A stretch of 64,000 nucleotides of DNA from contig JAZLHE010000114.1 in the NCBI GenBank assembly GCA_045616665.1, positions 1 to 64,000 of the forward strand, given 5' to 3'. Source of the stretch: RUG11690 sp045616665. GTDB lineage: Bacteria > Bacteroidota > Bacteroidia > Bacteroidales > WCHB1-69. Below, piece after piece: positions 25,036-32,654 of this stretch (position 1 is its first letter; every line of letters starts with the position of its first letter). The translations under genes were made by a program, and so were the position numbers. The notes beneath the pieces were generated by a model that made no database searches, was not told the DNA's origin, and worked only from the letters and a program-made list of their open reading frames with translations.

Positions 25036-25665
25036 ATGTCTGGATTATTAGGAAAAAAAATTGGGATGACTAGCATCTATGATGCCTCTGGCAAGATAGT
25101 GCCATGCACGGTATTGGAGGCTGGTCCTTGCGTTGTTACGCAAGTTAAGACCGTTGAGAAAGACGGTTATGATGCAATCCAATTGGGTTACGATGAAAAG
25201 AAAGAGAAAAGGACTAACAAAGCGTTGAAAGGACACTTTGCCAAGGCCGGTACAACTCCCAAAAAGGTGTTGAAGGAATTCACACGTTTTGAAGAAGGTC
25301 ACAAGAAAAAATACGGTGAAATTCTTGATGTTACCGTATTTGAGGAAGGTGAATTCGTGGATGTTAGCGGTGTTTCCAAAGGTAAGGGCTTCCAAGGCGT
25401 TGTGAAACGTCACGGCTTTGGTGGTGTTGGCGACAGCACACACGGTCAGCACAACCGTTTGAGAGCTCCCGGTTCTCTCGGTGCATCTTCTTATCCTTCA
25501 CGCGTTCTCAAGGGCATGCGTATGGCCGGCAGAACAGGTGGCGGAAAGGTTAAAATGATTAACCTTCAAATCATGAAGATCGTTAAAGAGAAAAATTTAA
25601 TTTTAGTAAAGGGTTCCGTACCAGGACCTAATGGTTCATATATAACAATTGAGAGATGGAGTTAA
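25036..25665 (+). CDS. rplC: 50S ribosomal protein L3
   Basis: This 209-residue protein has the complete L3 sequence: the start SGLLGKKIGMTSIYDASGKI, the central VSGVSKGKGFQGVVKRHGF and GRTGGGKVKMINLQI. L3 is an early assembly protein of the large subunit near the peptidyl transferase centre. In Bacteroidota it normally follows rpsJ; here it is the first gene after a promoter and leader, with a sugar transferase upstream. It overlaps rplD by 10 bp. Confidence 0.97.
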   Translation: MSGLLGKKIGMTSIYDASGKIVPCTVLEAGPCVVTQVKTVEKDGYDAIQLGYDEKKEKRTNKALKGHFAKAGTTPKKVLKEFTRFEEGHKKKYGEILDVTVFEEGEFVDVSGVSKGKGFQGVVKRHGFGGVGDSTHGQHNRLRAPGSLGASSYPSRVLKGMRMAGRTGGGKVKMINLQIMKIVKEKNLILVKGSVPGPNGSYITIERWS

Positions 25666-26285
25666 GAGTATATAAAATCGACGGAAGCGAATCAGGAAAA
25701 ACGGTTACATTAAATGACAACATCTTTAATGTTGAACCTAATGATCACGCTATTTGGCTTGATGTTAAGCAATATTTGGCCAATCAAAGACAAGGAACAC
25801 ACGATACGCTGGAAAAATCAACCGTTTCCGGTAGTACTCGCAAATTGAAAAGACAAAAAGGTACCGGTGGTGCGCGTGCTGGTAGCATCAAGTCCCCCAC
25901 AATCCGTGGAGGTGCTACGGTATTTGGCCCACATCCAAGAGATTATAGCTTCAAATTGAATAAGAAAATCAAACGTTTGGCTCGTTTTTCTGCTTTGACC
26001 TATAAGGCAAAAGAAGAAAAAATCATGGTTATCGAAGATTTCTCATTCGAAGCTCCCAAGACGAAGGCTTATTTGGATATCTTGAAAAAATTCAACCTTC
26101 AAGATGCAAAGACCTTGTTGTTAATCAACGAAGCCAATAGAAACGTTTACTTGTCAGCTCGTAACCTCAAGCGTGCCAACGTGATGAGAGCTATGGATGT
26201 CAATACTTACAACGTATTGAACGCCAACAATGTCATCATCTGTGAAAGCGGTTTGAAGGATATCGAAAAAATGTTAGGCGAGTAA
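25656..26285 (+). CDS. rplD: 50S ribosomal protein L4
   Basis: This 209-residue protein shows the L4 pattern, with the extended loop KRQKGTGGARAGSIKSPTIR that reaches into the exit tunnel, and VFGPHPRDYSFKLNKKIKRL. L4 also acts as the autogenous repressor of the S10 operon in E. coli. The start overlaps the end of rplC by 10 bp, and rplW follows after 35 bp. Confidence 0.97.
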   Translation: MELRVYKIDGSESGKTVTLNDNIFNVEPNDHAIWLDVKQYLANQRQGTHDTLEKSTVSGSTRKLKRQKGTGGARAGSIKSPTIRGGATVFGPHPRDYSFKLNKKIKRLARFSALTYKAKEEKIMVIEDFSFEAPKTKAYLDILKKFNLQDAKTLLLINEANRNVYLSARNLKRANVMRAMDVNTYNVLNANNVIICESGLKDIEKMLGE

Positions 26286-26320
26286 TTTAACACAGTCAAT
26301 AACAAGTAATAAATAAAGAA

Positions 26321-26611
26321 ATGAACGTAATAATAAAACCCATCATCAGTGAAAAGATGACAATGGTTGGCGAAAAATACAACCGTTATGGTTTCATTGT
26401 TGACAGAAAGGCTACCAAACCTCAAATTAAGAAGGAAATTGAGGATATCTATGGCGTAAAGGTGCTGCAGGTGAACACCCTCATCCAACGTGGCAAGTCA
26501 ACTTCCCGCTATACTAAGGCCGGTATGATCCAAGGTCAGAAGAATACCTTCAAAAAGGCTATGGTATTTGTCAGCAAGGACGATAAAATTGATTTATATA
26601 GCAATATTTAA
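26321..26611 (+). CDS. rplW: 50S ribosomal protein L23
   Basis: This 96-residue protein starts MNVIIKPIISEKMT and contains YGFIVDRKATKPQIKKEIE, the family core. L23 sits at the tunnel exit and docks trigger factor and SRP. Length and order (after rplD, before rplB) are those of the S10 operon. Confidence 0.96.
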   Translation: MNVIIKPIISEKMTMVGEKYNRYGFIVDRKATKPQIKKEIEDIYGVKVLQVNTLIQRGKSTSRYTKAGMIQGQKNTFKKAMVFVSKDDKIDLYSNI

Positions 26612-26623
26612 AGATAATTAGAA

Positions 26624-27448
<825 letters not shown>

Positions 27449-27465
27449 CCCTAAAGTAGTATATT

Positions 27466-27744
27466 ATGAGTCGTTCATTAAAAAAAGGTCCATATATCCA
27501 TTACAAATTGGAACAAAGAGTGTTGGAAGCTCAAGAATCAGGCAAGAAAACGACCATCAAAACCTGGTCCCGCGCCTCTATGATTTCCCCAGACTTTGTA
27601 GGACTTACCATCGCAGTGCATAATGGTAACAAGTTTATCCCCGTTTATGTTACTGAAAATATGGTTGGCCACAAATTGGGCGAATTTGCTCCTACTCGTA
27701 TCTTCCGCGGTCACGCTGGTCAAAAGGACAAAGGTAAAAAATAG
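27466..27744 (+). CDS. rpsS: 30S ribosomal protein S19
   Basis: This 92-residue protein starts SRSLKKGPYIHYKLE and contains HNGNKFIPVYVTENMVGHKLGEF and FRGHAG, the S19 core. S19 lies in the head of the small subunit. In nearly all bacteria rplV and rpsC follow at once; here a terminator follows at 27778-27805 and then an integrated element. The gene is therefore the last of a shortened operon. Confidence 0.97.
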   Translation: MSRSLKKGPYIHYKLEQRVLEAQESGKKTTIKTWSRASMISPDFVGLTIAVHNGNKFIPVYVTENMVGHKLGEFAPTRIFRGHAGQKDKGKK

Positions 27745-27777
27745 TCTTTAACCCTTGTCGTATTTCTTATAAATTAC

Positions 27778-27805
27778 AGACCCTGCCTTCGGCGGGGTCT
27801 TTTTG
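27778..27805 (+). terminator. Rho-independent terminator after rpsS
   Basis: Stem agaccctgcc / ggcggggtct (one G-U pair) with a ttc loop and a T5 run. It lies before the attachment site, so the operon ended after rpsS before the element arrived. Confidence 0.9.
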
Positions 27806-27826
27806 TTGTTTTCTTCGTTTTTTTTC

Positions 27827-27844
27827 GTAAGTTTGCAACTTCAA
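27827..27844 (+). repeat. Left attachment site (attL core)
   Basis: An 18-bp core identical to the right site. Bases 27828-27835 read TAAGTTTG, a -7 promoter box; a TTG at 27806-27808 is at suitable -33 distance in host DNA. Confidence 0.85.
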
Positions 27845-27904
27845 AACTTTATTATACTTTTTGAATGAAAAATAAAAGATAAAAAAGAAGTATTAAAAGC
27901 TATT

Positions 27905-27921
27905 AAAATCAATACTTTACA
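27905..27921 (+). repeat. 17-bp subterminal repeat, left copy
   Basis: aaaatcaatactttaca, identical to 32613-32629. It lies 60 bp inside the left core, while the right copy lies 7 bp inside the right core. A candidate arm-type or accessory binding site for the recombinase. Confidence 0.6.
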
Positions 27922-27977
27922 TTAATTTTAACTCAAAGCAAAATAGATGTTTTTTTCATTTGTTTTGCTTTTATTTT

Positions 27978-28039
27978 GTTACTTTTTGTTACTCGTTTGT
28001 TACCCGTAATGTTTTTTTGTGTATTTTTGCAACGGTAAC
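27978..28039 (+). promoter_or_regulatory. Integrase promoter with GTTAC iterons
   Basis: Three direct GTTAC motifs (27978, 27988, 27999; spacing 10 and 11 bp, one helical turn) precede the -7 box TATTTTTG (28022-28029). An inverted copy, ggtaac, follows at 28034-28039. The third iteron touches the TTTG at 27996-27999 that may serve as the -33 element, so a bound protein would block transcription of the recombinase. Confidence 0.6.
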
Positions 28040-28054
28040 AAACAAAACAACAAT

Positions 28055-29182
28055 ATGGCAAAGACAAAGAAGCCGATAAAGGCAAAAGAACCTATTAAAA
28101 TTAGGTACAAGCAACTTGCAAACGGCAATCAAAGCATTTATTTGGATTATTACAAAGACGGCAGGCGGCAATATGAGTTTTTGAAGCTATATATCGTACC
28201 CGTTAAAACCACATTTGACAAACTGCAAAATGATGAGGTTTTGAAGTCGGCAAACGCCATAAAGTCACAGCGTATTATTGAACTGGCAAATGGTTTGGCA
28301 GGATTGAAGCAGACAAAAGAAAAAATGTTGTTGGCTGACTTTATGGAAGTTTTTATTAAAAGGCATTTGACTGAAAAAACAGCGGCTAAACAACCAAATG
28401 CAATTGGAAAATTATTGTACCGGTATCAACACAAAGCAAGATTGTGTGATGTTGATGTTGAATTTTGTACTGGATTTTTTGATTTTTTGGTAAATACCTA
28501 TAAAAAAAAGAATGGTCAGCCGTTAAAAGACACCACAATTAAAAGTTATGCCACAATGTTTAATGCAGCATTGAATTATGCCGTAAGAAAGGACTATATT
28601 GTAAACAATCCATTTTTGAAATTGGAGAAAGGCGACAAAATAACGCCACGACAAACTGAACGTGAATATTTGGATATTAACGAGATTAAAGCCCTTATCA
28701 ATACACCGTGCAAAAGCGAGATAACAAGGCGGGCGTTTTTGTTTAGTTGCTTTTGTGGGTTAAGATACAGTGATATAAAAAAACTAACGTGGAAAGATAT
28801 AAGAACGGGCATTGACGGGGTTGTTTGCAACGTACAGCAACAAAAAACTGGGATTATGAATTATTTGCCATTGTCAACGGAAGCACTTAAATGGTTGCCA
28901 AATCGTGCAAGTGATGATGAAAGAATATTTGAATTGCAAGAATATAGCAGGATTGAGGCACACATAAAAAAATGGATATTGGCGGCGGGTATAAAAAAAC
29001 ACGTCACGTTTCACACTGCACGCCACACGTTTGCAACAATGTTTCTTACTTTGGGGGCTGACGTTTACACGGTTAGCAAGCTGTTAGGGCATACCAATAT
29101 ACAAACTACTCAAATTTACGCCAAGATAATAGATAAAAAGAAGCAAGAAGCCGTGAATTTGGCAAACGGCATATTTGATTAA
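28055..29182 (+). CDS. Tyrosine recombinase (integrase)
   Basis: I place the start at ATG 28055 (MAKTKKPIKAKEP), 26 bp after the -7 box; the longer frame from 28019 would begin inside the promoter. The 375-residue protein has an N-terminal Arm-DNA-binding domain typical of Bacteroidota integrases (IRYKQLANGNQSIYLDYYKDG), a SAM-like core-binding domain (about 110-205) and the catalytic domain. The catalytic residues can be read: R in FCGLRYSDIKKL, K in QQKTG, HTARHTFATM (H-x-x-R), H in LLGHTNIQTTQIYAKI, with Y as the nucleophile. It should integrate the element at the 18-bp core. The next gene overlaps by 8 bp. Confidence 0.93.
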   Translation: MAKTKKPIKAKEPIKIRYKQLANGNQSIYLDYYKDGRRQYEFLKLYIVPVKTTFDKLQNDEVLKSANAIKSQRIIELANGLAGLKQTKEKMLLADFMEVFIKRHLTEKTAAKQPNAIGKLLYRYQHKARLCDVDVEFCTGFFDFLVNTYKKKNGQPLKDTTIKSYATMFNAALNYAVRKDYIVNNPFLKLEKGDKITPRQTEREYLDINEIKALINTPCKSEITRRAFLFSCFCGLRYSDIKKLTWKDIRTGIDGVVCNVQQQKTGIMNYLPLSTEALKWLPNRASDDERIFELQEYSRIEAHIKKWILAAGIKKHVTFHTARHTFATMFLTLGADVYTVSKLLGHTNIQTTQIYAKIIDKKKQEAVNLANGIFD

Positions 29183-30032
29183 AAAAAGCGGGTATATGAA
29201 TTTAAGAGAAATGGAACAAACAGTAAATGAGTTTTCTGATACTGTTGAGAAATGTTTGGAAAAGTTAAACGGCAAAATTTGCAAATACGATGTTTACGGC
29301 ATACAATACGGTTATATGCTTGAAAAAGTCGGGTGCAACAACGATTGTGATAATTGCAAATATGCATATAGTTGGCTTGATTGTCGTAAAGAATTAAATC
29401 CAATGCTTAATAAAATCACTGAATTGTTTTTGTATGCTATAGAAAATAGAGAGAGCAATTTAAGACTATTGTCGTTAGATATTGATATGGCTTTATCCAA
29501 AATACTACTTAAAACAGTGATACAGGGCGATGATGACTGGCAGGAATGGGAAAGGGTGATGAGGTGGCATAATGAGTTTACAAGAATAGAGGATAAAACC
29601 AGTATGGAAACAACACGGGTGAAACCTGGTCAAAATAAAAAAGCAGTGGAAACGCCACTACACTTCAACAGCTCACAACCCACCGATAAATTAACGGCAA
29701 TATTTGATAGTTTGAAAGGTGGCGGGTATTTTGACGCTAACGCCGATTTGGGAACGTGGCTTTATATTTGTGGGGTTGCAGACTTGAAAGGCGATTTTAG
29801 GCCGTTAAATTGGGTGGCTGACAAACAATTGCTGGGGATTGTTATAACCAAACTGTTTGATAGTGATAAATGCCAATATTGGAAAGTTACCCAGCAGGTT
29901 TTTTTAGTTGGTGGTGATAAGCTAACAAAGAATATTATTGATGGAATTAAAAACAGTGTTTCAAAAATTACAAATGATTGGAGAAAAGCGCCGCCAAAAG
30001 CCGACCATTTAATTAGCATAATAGAAAAATAA
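29175..30032 (+). CDS. Element protein of unknown function (Cys cluster)
   Basis: This 285-residue protein overlaps the integrase by 8 bp, so the two are coexpressed. The more natural start may be the second methionine (NLREMEQTVNEF) at 29196. The N-terminal half has a cysteine cluster CNNDCDNCKYAYSWLDC (about 55-71) that could bind zinc. The C-terminal half (about 170-285) has LTAIFDSLKGGGYFD, followed by WLYICGVADLKGDF and PLNWVADKQLLGIVI, a helical domain resembling C-terminal domains of other unnamed proteins in Bacteroidota mobile elements, as I remember them. I do not recognise a named family. A role in control of excision or replication is possible but not shown. A strong terminator follows. 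Confidence 0.7.
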   Translation: MIKKSGYMNLREMEQTVNEFSDTVEKCLEKLNGKICKYDVYGIQYGYMLEKVGCNNDCDNCKYAYSWLDCRKELNPMLNKITELFLYAIENRESNLRLLSLDIDMALSKILLKTVIQGDDDWQEWERVMRWHNEFTRIEDKTSMETTRVKPGQNKKAVETPLHFNSSQPTDKLTAIFDSLKGGGYFDANADLGTWLYICGVADLKGDFRPLNWVADKQLLGIVITKLFDSDKCQYWKVTQQVFLVGGDKLTKNIIDGIKNSVSKITNDWRKAPPKADHLISIIEK

Positions 30033-30045
30033 AAATAAATACAGC

Positions 30046-30081
30046 GGGTTACAGTAAGTTAGTGTAACCCATTTTTTTTTG
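30046..30081 (+). terminator. Terminator after the int operon
   Basis: Stem gggttaca / tgtaaccc with a 9-nt loop and a run of ten Ts. It ends the int-orf285 unit, so the following genes need their own promoter. Confidence 0.88.
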
Positions 30082-30084
30082 TTT

Positions 30085-30216
30085 TTGTTTGCACTTTTGC
30101 AGCGTCAATGTAAGCGGGTAACGTGTGACACCCGCCGCCGTTGGCAATGGTTGTAAAAGTGTGTGGGGTATGCAGTCACACCAACGCCACACCGCCAACA
30201 CCTCAACAATAAAACA
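30085..30216 (+). ncRNA. GC-rich structured leader before the HTH gene
   Basis: Between the terminator and the ATG at 30217 lies a stretch far GC-richer than the rest of the element. It contains a gcgggt/acccgc stem (30114-30119 with 30129-30134), a GGTAAC motif (30117-30122) and complementary ccgttggc / gccaacac tracts. gcacttttgc near 30091 is a weak -7-like sequence. It could be a regulatory leader or an origin of replication. Confidence 0.35.
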
Positions 30217-30513
30217 ATGAATGAGGTTATATTAAAAGAGCTGCAAGAGCTAAAAAAAATGACACTGTTAGGGGCAAAAACAGCCCTAAATATGAATGAT
30301 GTTTGCTTGCTTACTGGGTTAAGCAAAAGCCATATTTACAAGCTTGTATGTAAAAGGGAAATACCATATTACAAGAGTGTAGGCGGCAAACTCACCTATT
30401 TTAGAAAAAATGAAATAGAAGATTGGTTGTTAACCCGCCGTGTTCCTACTGTCAACGAGATAGAACAAAGGGCAATCAATTATAACGTATCAAAGAAAGG
30501 GGGCGTAAGATGA
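30217..30513 (+). CDS. Excisionase-like helix-turn-helix protein
   Basis: From ATG 30217 the product has 98 residues with one MerR/excisionase-type HTH_17 domain: MNDVCLLTGLSKSHIYKLV, REIPYYKSVGGKLTYFRKNEIEDWL. This pattern is typical of small DNA-binding proteins that direct excision or regulate Bacteroidota mobile elements. The longer frame from 30163 would run through the structured leader and is less likely. The gene overlaps the next by 4 bp (ATGA), so the two form one operon. Confidence 0.85.
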   Translation: MNEVILKELQELKKMTLLGAKTALNMNDVCLLTGLSKSHIYKLVCKREIPYYKSVGGKLTYFRKNEIEDWLLTRRVPTVNEIEQRAINYNVSKKGGVR

Positions 30514-31064
30514 ACCAGTTTTTTAGTGTTTACGTCAAAATGGAGCAATTGCCCGATGAGGTCAAAAGGCGTAACAAAATAAAGGTGGGGGCAAAAATAC
30601 CACGTTACGATGTCACGGCAATGGCTGGTTACTATAAACCGCTGGAGCAATTAAGAAACCCAAAGGGGCAAATTTATTTTAACCTCAACCCGACTAAAGG
30701 AATAATCAACAGTAGCGACCAACGCCGAGCCGATAGATATTTGCAAGGTATAAACAGTTATAATTTAACCAGTGTTTATTTGCTGGATTACACGACAAAC
30801 GCTAATGATTATATTTTTGCCTATGGCAACCCCAACGGTGGGGCGACCTTTGGCGGTAAGAAAAAACGCCCCAATCCTTTTTTTGAAAATAGAAATGATG
30901 GTTTTTTGTTTGTTATCACGCCCGATTGGCAAACCATTGAAATGCTTGTTATCCTAAACGGTGCAAACACGATATTGGGGAATGCCAAAGCGTTGGAAGA
31001 TGGCGTGTATAGCAGCCAATTGGAAACCATAAGGGCAACGGCAAAACCAATATTCAATTATTAA
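30510..31064 (+). CDS. Element protein of unknown function (184 aa)
   Basis: This 184-residue protein is translationally coupled to the HTH gene. Visible segments include KRRNKIKVGAKIPRYDVTA, GQIYFNLNPTKGIINSSDQR, YLLDYTTNANDYIFAYG and FLFVITPDWQTIEMLVILN. It is predicted soluble with alternating beta strands and has a basic middle (GGKKKRPNPFF). I do not recognise a family. As it is coupled to the excisionase-like gene and lies before the Rep gene, a part in replication or DNA processing is conceivable. There are no membrane helices and no signal peptide. Confidence 0.65.
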   Translation: MNQFFSVYVKMEQLPDEVKRRNKIKVGAKIPRYDVTAMAGYYKPLEQLRNPKGQIYFNLNPTKGIINSSDQRRADRYLQGINSYNLTSVYLLDYTTNANDYIFAYGNPNGGATFGGKKKRPNPFFENRNDGFLFVITPDWQTIEMLVILNGANTILGNAKALEDGVYSSQLETIRATAKPIFNY

Positions 31065-31069
31065 TTTGC

Positions 31070-31108
31070 ATAATAGTAAGTTGTTTTCATTACCAAAAAA
31101 TGGTAAAT
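31070..31108 (+). promoter_or_regulatory. 39-bp repeat, copy 1, over the rep start
   Basis: Differs from 32058-32096 at one position. It contains TTACCA-AAAAA-TGGTAA, an inverted repeat. This copy overlaps the start region of the rep gene, so a protein bound to it could block rep expression. Confidence 0.65.
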
Positions 31109-32044
31109 ATGATAGATACTTGTAATTTTTGGTTGGATAGCACGGCAATGGGAACGGTCAACCCGTTTGCCGTTGCCGACTATTTGACTGATACAAGCGT
31201 TAGGGAGAGTGAAAAAAAAGGGGTTGGCATTACTGGCAATTTGGGCAATTACATAATATCAATAAATGAACGTGGCATTTTTTTTAGTGGCAGTTTGGCA
31301 AAATTTTATTTGCCGTCAAATGTTTTCACGTTAACACGGGCAACAGTAAAAGAAGCGTTGGAAAAGATTAGCGACCAGTTGCACGTTAATGTTGGGGCAG
31401 CACGGTTAACACGGGTTGACGTTTCAACGGTTTTGCCAACAAAGCAGCCGCCAGCCAACTATTACAACTATTTGGGTGATAAACCACACTTTGCACGTTT
31501 GCAAGCGTCAGCCGATACGCTTTATTATAATACAAAAAAGCGACAATTGGTATTTTATGACAAAACCAAAGAAGCCAAAAGCAAGGGGGCAATTATTCCA
31601 CCAGCGTTAAGCAGGTGCAATTTGTTTAGATATGAAGTTAGGTTTGTGAATAGGTTACGGCAACAGTTTAACCAAGACCAACCGACGACAGCCCTTTTAT
31701 TTGAACCAAATTTTTATTGTTGGTTAATAAGGCAGTGGAAAAAGGAATTTGACACAATCAAAAAATTAAAAGCAAATTTTATGATAGATAATGTAAAAAG
31801 ACCAAATGAAGCGATAAATATATTTTTGGGCAGTTTAATACAAAAGAATGGCGGGCAAAATGCTATAAATGATTTTTTAAGCGACCTAAAGGCAAAAAAG
31901 ACGTTTTCACGCCCAGCAGATTATACGAGGGTTAAAAACAAACTAATGCAAATGCAGATGACACCGACAAAAGAACCTCAACAAAACGATTTAATTATAG
32001 AACTTGAAACGGCGATTGCAGACGTTGCAAGATATGCCCGATAA
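31100..32044 (+). CDS. Phage gene II/X-like replication initiator
   Basis: The open frame starts at 31100 inside the 39-bp repeat; the ATG at 31109 (MIDTCNFWLDST) is an equally good start. The 311-314-residue protein resembles gene II/X-type Rep proteins of filamentous phages and related elements: MIDT start, NYIISINERGIFFSGSLAKF, AARLTRVDVSTVLP, then TLYYNTKKRQLVFYDKTKE and LFRYEVRF. Such proteins nick the plus strand at the origin and start rolling-circle replication; family assignment is from pattern memory, and I cannot fix the catalytic tyrosine. The presence of a Rep means that the excised circle could multiply. It is flanked by the two 39-bp repeats. Confidence 0.6.
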   Translation: MVNMIDTCNFWLDSTAMGTVNPFAVADYLTDTSVRESEKKGVGITGNLGNYIISINERGIFFSGSLAKFYLPSNVFTLTRATVKEALEKISDQLHVNVGAARLTRVDVSTVLPTKQPPANYYNYLGDKPHFARLQASADTLYYNTKKRQLVFYDKTKEAKSKGAIIPPALSRCNLFRYEVRFVNRLRQQFNQDQPTTALLFEPNFYCWLIRQWKKEFDTIKKLKANFMIDNVKRPNEAINIFLGSLIQKNGGQNAINDFLSDLKAKKTFSRPADYTRVKNKLMQMQMTPTKEPQQNDLIIELETAIADVARYAR

Positions 32045-32057
32045 AAATCAATAATGG

Positions 32058-32096
32058 ATAATAGTAAGTTGTTTTCATTACCAAAAAGTGGTAAAT
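32058..32096 (+). promoter_or_regulatory. 39-bp repeat, copy 2, after rep
   Basis: Same sequence as 31070-31108 with one change, including the TTACCA/TGGTAA inverted repeat. TAAATTTG at 32092-32099 overlaps its end and fits a -7 box for the next gene at 32139. Confidence 0.6.
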
Positions 32097-32138
32097 TTGT
32101 TTTTTGTAAATAACAAAGTTTTTCAAAGATAATTAGAG

Positions 32139-32480
32139 ATGGAAAAAGGACAAACCAACAACCCCAACGGGCGACCAAAGGGAACGCCAAACAAAATAAC
32201 CTCAACGGTTAGAAACTGGCTATTGGAGATTATCAACGGCAATCGTGACCAATTTGCAAACGATTTGCAGAAACTTGAACCCAAAGAACGGTTAGAAGTG
32301 GTTTTGAAGTTGTTGCCATACATATTGCCAAAAGTTGAAAGTGCAAATGAGGTAGAGGGGGCGGCATACAATAAAACCGATGTTGTAAAAGAAAGTATGT
32401 TTGACGGCTGGAGCGACACAAAAAACACTATTAAACGCTGGTATGAGCAACCAGTGGAGCAGCAAGGCATTGGCGATTGA
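32139..32480 (+). CDS. DUF5681-like small protein
   Basis: This 113-residue protein begins with the motif GQTNNPNGRPKGTPNK, as in DUF5681 proteins found in phages and mobile elements, often in front of terminase or recombination genes. A helical part follows (STVRNWLLEIINGNRDQFANDL) and an acidic, unstructured tail. The basic N-terminus suggests DNA binding. In this element it stands alone after the rep gene with a putative promoter 40 bp upstream. There is no terminase large subunit, so a packaging role would need a helper phage. Function unknown. Confidence 0.7.
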   Translation: MEKGQTNNPNGRPKGTPNKITSTVRNWLLEIINGNRDQFANDLQKLEPKERLEVVLKLLPYILPKVESANEVEGAAYNKTDVVKESMFDGWSDTKNTIKRWYEQPVEQQGIGD

Positions 32481-32489
32481 TTTTTTTTG

Positions 32490-32608
32490 TTTGTGGTAAC
32501 CTAAAAAATAGTATTTTTGCAGCATAAAAGTCAGTGTAAAAAAATGCAGATAGTATGCCGTTTTGTTACCAGTTTGTTACCCGCTTTGGTAAATACACTG
32601 ACTTTTAT
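32490..32608 (+). ncRNA. Promoter followed by long perfect hairpin
   Basis: A canonical promoter (TTTG 32490-32493, TATTTTTG 32512-32519, 18 bp between) is followed at 32524 by a perfect 15-bp inverted repeat: ataaaagtcagtgta (32524-32538) and its complement (32594-32608). Nested inside is TTACCA (32566-32571) pairing with TGGTAA (32587-32592). There is no open frame. The stem begins about where transcription should start, so an RNA of about 85 nt would be nearly all structured. It may be a regulatory RNA of the element or its replication origin. Confidence 0.55.
32561..32583 (+). repeat. GTTAC iterons near the right end
   Basis: Two GTTAC motifs 11 bp apart (32565, 32576) in a 23-bp context that matches 27984-28006 at 21 positions. 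An inverted ggtaac lies at 32495-32500 between the promoter boxes. The same protein may bind near both ends of the element. Confidence 0.6.
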
Positions 32609-32612
32609 ATTA

Positions 32613-32629
32613 AAAATCAATACTTTACA
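32613..32629 (+). repeat. 17-bp subterminal repeat, right copy
   Basis: Identical to 27905-27921, directly inside the right attachment core. Confidence 0.6.
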
Positions 32630-32636
32630 ACAAAAT

Positions 32637-32654
32637 GTAAGTTTGCAACTTCAA
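32637..32654 (+). repeat. Right attachment site (attR core)
   Basis: Identical to the left core. TAAGTTTG at 32638-32645 lies 28 bp before the ATG of the mechanosensitive channel gene and should be its -7 box. Confidence 0.85.

Larger units (their letters stand above)
27827..32654 (+). mobile_element. 4.83-kb integrative element with phage-type Rep
   Basis: Bounded by an exact 18-bp direct repeat (gtaagtttgcaacttcaa at 27827-27844 and 32637-32654). Inside are, all on the plus strand, a tyrosine recombinase, a 285-residue unknown, an excisionase-like HTH protein, a 184-residue unknown, a Rep resembling phage gene II/X proteins and a DUF5681-like protein. Inner repeats are near-symmetrical: a 17-bp repeat beside each end and GTTAC iterons near each end. 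No relaxase, capsid, terminase large subunit, Zot or secretion gene is seen. It could be a plasmid-like integrative element, or a satellite that relies on a helper for transfer. Confidence 0.85.
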
